15,938 nt of DNA from an uncultured Clostridia bacterium (lineage in GTDB: Bacteria > Bacillota > Clostridia > Oscillospirales > Acutalibacteraceae). Location of the stretch: assembly GCA_947168785.1 (NCBI GenBank), contig CAMVNL010000009.1, positions 1 through 15,938 on the forward strand. Direction: 5' to 3'. The first letter of the stretch is position 1; the number at the start of each line of letters is the position of its first letter. The position numbers and the translations under genes were made by a program. This document shows positions 14,124 through 15,938 of this stretch, in pieces. The notes below the pieces were generated by a model. The model did no database searches, was not told the origin of the DNA, and saw only the letters and a program-made list of their open reading frames with translations.

Positions 14124-15938
14124 ATCGCGTCTACCTCCGCCATGATCTGTTGGTTGGAGAAGCCGTAGAGGTCCATGGCGCCGCTGGGACAGGCTACCGT
14201 GCAGGCGCCGCAGCCCTGGCAGACCGCCGGGTTGACCTCGGCCACTCTTCTGACCGCCGTGGTGCGGTCGGGCATTCTGAATTCCTTGTCGCTGTAGGTG
14301 ATGGCGCCGTAGGGGCACACCTTCTCGCAGGAGGAGCAGCCGTTGCACAGCAGCTCGTTGCTGTGAGCCACGCAGGGGTTGCCGGTCAGCTTATCCTTGG
14401 CCAGCAGCCCGATCACCTTGGCCGCGCAGGCGCTGGCCTGGGACACGGTGTCGGGGATGTCCTTGGGGCCCTGGCACATGCCGGAGAGGAACACGCCCGC
14501 CGTGGGGCTTTCCACCGGACGCAGCTTCGGATGGGCTTCAGTAAAGAAGTCGTTGGTGTCCATGCTGGCGGTCAGCATGGTGGCAAGGGGCCTTGCGCTC
14601 TTGTCCGGCTCCGCGGCGGCGGCCAGCACCACCATGTCCGCGTCAATGTGCAGCTGCTCGTTCGCCAGCAGGTCGCTGGCCTGCACCTTCAGCTTGCCGT
14701 TTTCGGGAACGACCTTGCCCACCATGCCCTTGATGTAGTGAACGCCGTAGTCCTCCACAGCCCTTCTGTAGAACTCGTCGAAGTTCTTGCCGGGGGTGCG
14801 CACGTCGATGTAGAAGACGTACACGTCGGTATCGGGATATTTCTCACGGGTCAGCATGGCGTGCTTGGCCGTGTACATACAGCAGACCTTGGAGCAGTAC
14901 TGCTTGCCCTTTTCGTTTTTGGCGTCGCAGCGGGAGCCCACGCACTGCACAAAGACGATGGTGTGGGGGTGCTGCCTGTCGCTGGGCCGCAGCAGGGTGC
15001 CGTTGGTGGGGCCGGCGGCGTTCATCAGCCGCTCGTATTCCAGCGAGGTCACCACGTCCGGGCTCTGGGCGTAGGCGAACTCGTCGAACTTCTCCACCGA
15101 GATGGGGTTGAAGCCCGTGGCCACGACGATGGCGCCGTATTTTTCTTCTAATATTTCGTCCTTCTGGTCGTAGTCGATGGCGCCCACGCCGCAGACCGTG
15201 GAGCACAGCCCGCACTTGCCGGTCTTTTTCTTGATGCAGTAGTTGGCGTCGATGGTGGCCACCTTCGGCACCGCCTGGGCGAAGGGGATGTAGACGGCGG
15301 AGCGGTTGTCCATGCCCAGGTTGAACTCGTTGGGCACCTTCTTCATGGGGCACTTTTCGGTACACAGGCCGCAGCCGGTGCAAAGGTCCTCTTTGATGAA
15401 CCTTGCCTTGCGGCGGATCTTCACGGTGAAGTTGCCCACGAAGCCCTTGACCTCGTCCACCTCGCTGTAAGCGTAGATGTTGATGTTTTCCTGCTGGCTG
15501 GCCTCCACCATCTTGGGGGTGAGGATGCACGCCGCGCAGTCGAGGGTGGGGAAGGTCTTGTCCAGCTGCGCCATCTTGCCGCCGATGGTGGGGGATTTTT
15601 CCACGATATCCACCGGGAAGCCCGCCTCGGCGATGTCGAGGGCGGTCTGGATGCCGGCGATGCCGCCGCCGATGACCAGCGCCCGCTTGGTGACGGGGCT
15701 TTCGCCCGCGGTCAGCGGGGCGTTCAGGTGTACCTTGGCGATGGCGGCGCGGCCCAGAATCACGGCCTTTGCCGTGGCCACGGGCATATCCTTGTGGATC
15801 CAGGAGCACTGCTCGCGCACGTTGGCGATCTCCACCATGTAGGGGTTCAGCCCCACGCTGGCCGCCGCCTTGCGGAAGGTGTTCTCGTGCATCCGGGGGG
15901 AACAGGAGCAGATCACCACGCCGGTGAGATTGTATTCT
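14114..15938 (-). CDS. hdrA: Heterodisulfide reductase subunit A (flavin-based bifurcation subunit), 5'-truncated
   Basis: 607 residues are visible and the frame is still open at the window edge; full HdrA is about 650 aa, so roughly 40 residues are missing. In visible order: the N-terminal CSCSPRMHENTF segment, the FAD-binding motif VIGGGIAGIQ (about 88-97) with the GGKMAQLDKTFPTLDC block, an inserted ferredoxin domain (CTGCGLCTEKCP and CIKKKTGKCGLCSTVC), the HdrA-specific cluster region CVGSRC...YCSKVCC (about 332-353), and a C-terminal dicluster ferredoxin domain (CNGCSSCEKVCP and CQGCGACTVACP). In methanogens and others, HdrA splits electron pairs between a high-potential acceptor and ferredoxin. 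It leads the visible operon and overlaps mvhD. No hdrB or hdrC is visible; they could lie upstream. Confidence 0.95.
   Translation of the reverse strand, partial: EYNLTGVVICSCSPRMHENTFRKAAASVGLNPYMVEIANVREQCSWIHKDMPVATAKAVILGRAAIAKVHLNAPLTAGESPVTKRALVIGGGIAGIQTALDIAEAGFPVDIVEKSPTIGGKMAQLDKTFPTLDCAACILTPKMVEASQQENINIYAYSEVDEVKGFVGNFTVKIRRKARFIKEDLCTGCGLCTEKCPMKKVPNEFNLGMDNRSAVYIPFAQAVPKVATIDANYCIKKKTGKCGLCSTVCGVGAIDYDQKDEILEEKYGAIVVATGFNPISVEKFDEFAYAQSPDVVTSLEYERLMNAAGPTNGTLLRPSDRQHPHTIVFVQCVGSRCDAKNEKGKQYCSKVCCMYTAKHAMLTREKYPDTDVYVFYIDVRTPGKNFDEFYRRAVEDYGVHYIKGMVGKVVPENGKLKVQASDLLANEQLHIDADMVVLAAAAEPDKSARPLATMLTASMDTNDFFTEAHPKLRPVESPTAGVFLSGMCQGPKDIPDTVSQASACAAKVIGLLAKDKLTGNPCVAHSNELLCNGCSSCEKVCPYGAITYSDKEFRMPDRTTAVRRVAEVNPAVCQGCGACTVACPSGAMDLYGFSNQQIMAEVDAICK
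14134..14138 (-). promoter_or_regulatory. Ribosome binding site fixing the mvhD start inside hdrA
   Basis: GGAGG on the - strand lies ten bases ahead of the ATG at 14121-14123, within the last codons of hdrA. It supports the short 147-residue product over the longer open frame. Confidence 0.75.

Noticed and set aside
13680..14348. A longer 222-residue product for mvhD
   Set aside because: The added N-terminus overlaps the hdrA ferredoxin domain in another frame and is Arg/Gly/His-rich, and a ribosome binding site supports the start at 14123.

Overview
The window reads as chromosomal DNA of an anaerobic, GC-rich Gram-positive bacterium, most likely class Clostridia and perhaps a gut or rumen Oscillospirales-type lineage. 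The reasons are the RNase Y / YmdB gene pair, strong GGAGG ribosome binding sites, a lipoprotein-type solute-binding protein, and a redox operon of HdrA/Flx type with no sign of oxygen respiration. The taxonomic call is inference from content only.

Left part (1-5442, + strand). The 3' part of rny (RNase Y) ends in a strong terminator. A long heptamer repeat follows, then ymdB (metallophosphoesterase), which overlaps by ATGA with a family 5 solute-binding lipoprotein gene. That gene carries a frameshift. A second heptamer element separates it from a GPH-family sugar:cation symporter. A cluster of GC-rich hairpins and a bidirectional terminator close this half.

Right part (5593-15938, - strand). 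Read in the direction of transcription, the order is hdrA (5' end outside the window), mvhD/flxD, flxC, flxB and flxA, all overlapping. A 210-bp gap filled by a third heptamer element follows, then frdB, frdA, and an AspT/YidE-type exchanger, ending in a terminator. A separate PHP-domain phosphoesterase gene with its own clear promoter comes last.

How the genes fit together. FlxA should take electrons from NAD(P)H. FlxB, FlxC and the MvhD-type FlxD would pass them to HdrA, the family's flavin-based bifurcation subunit. FrdBA is a fumarate reductase pair with an intact dicarboxylate active site. No FrdC/FrdD membrane anchor and no HdrB is encoded here. The most interesting reading is a soluble complex or pathway in which NADH oxidation by fumarate is coupled to reduction of ferredoxin, with the exchanger moving C4-dicarboxylates or aspartate in and succinate out. 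This is a hypothesis. HdrB/HdrC could lie just beyond the right edge, where hdrA is cut off.

A second theme is the non-coding DNA. All three intergenic gaps of 160-210 bp that separate co-directional genes carry the same architecture: an AGTNNNN heptamer array followed by a mirrored NNNNACT array. Three gene ends carry near-perfect palindromes that overlap the stop codon.
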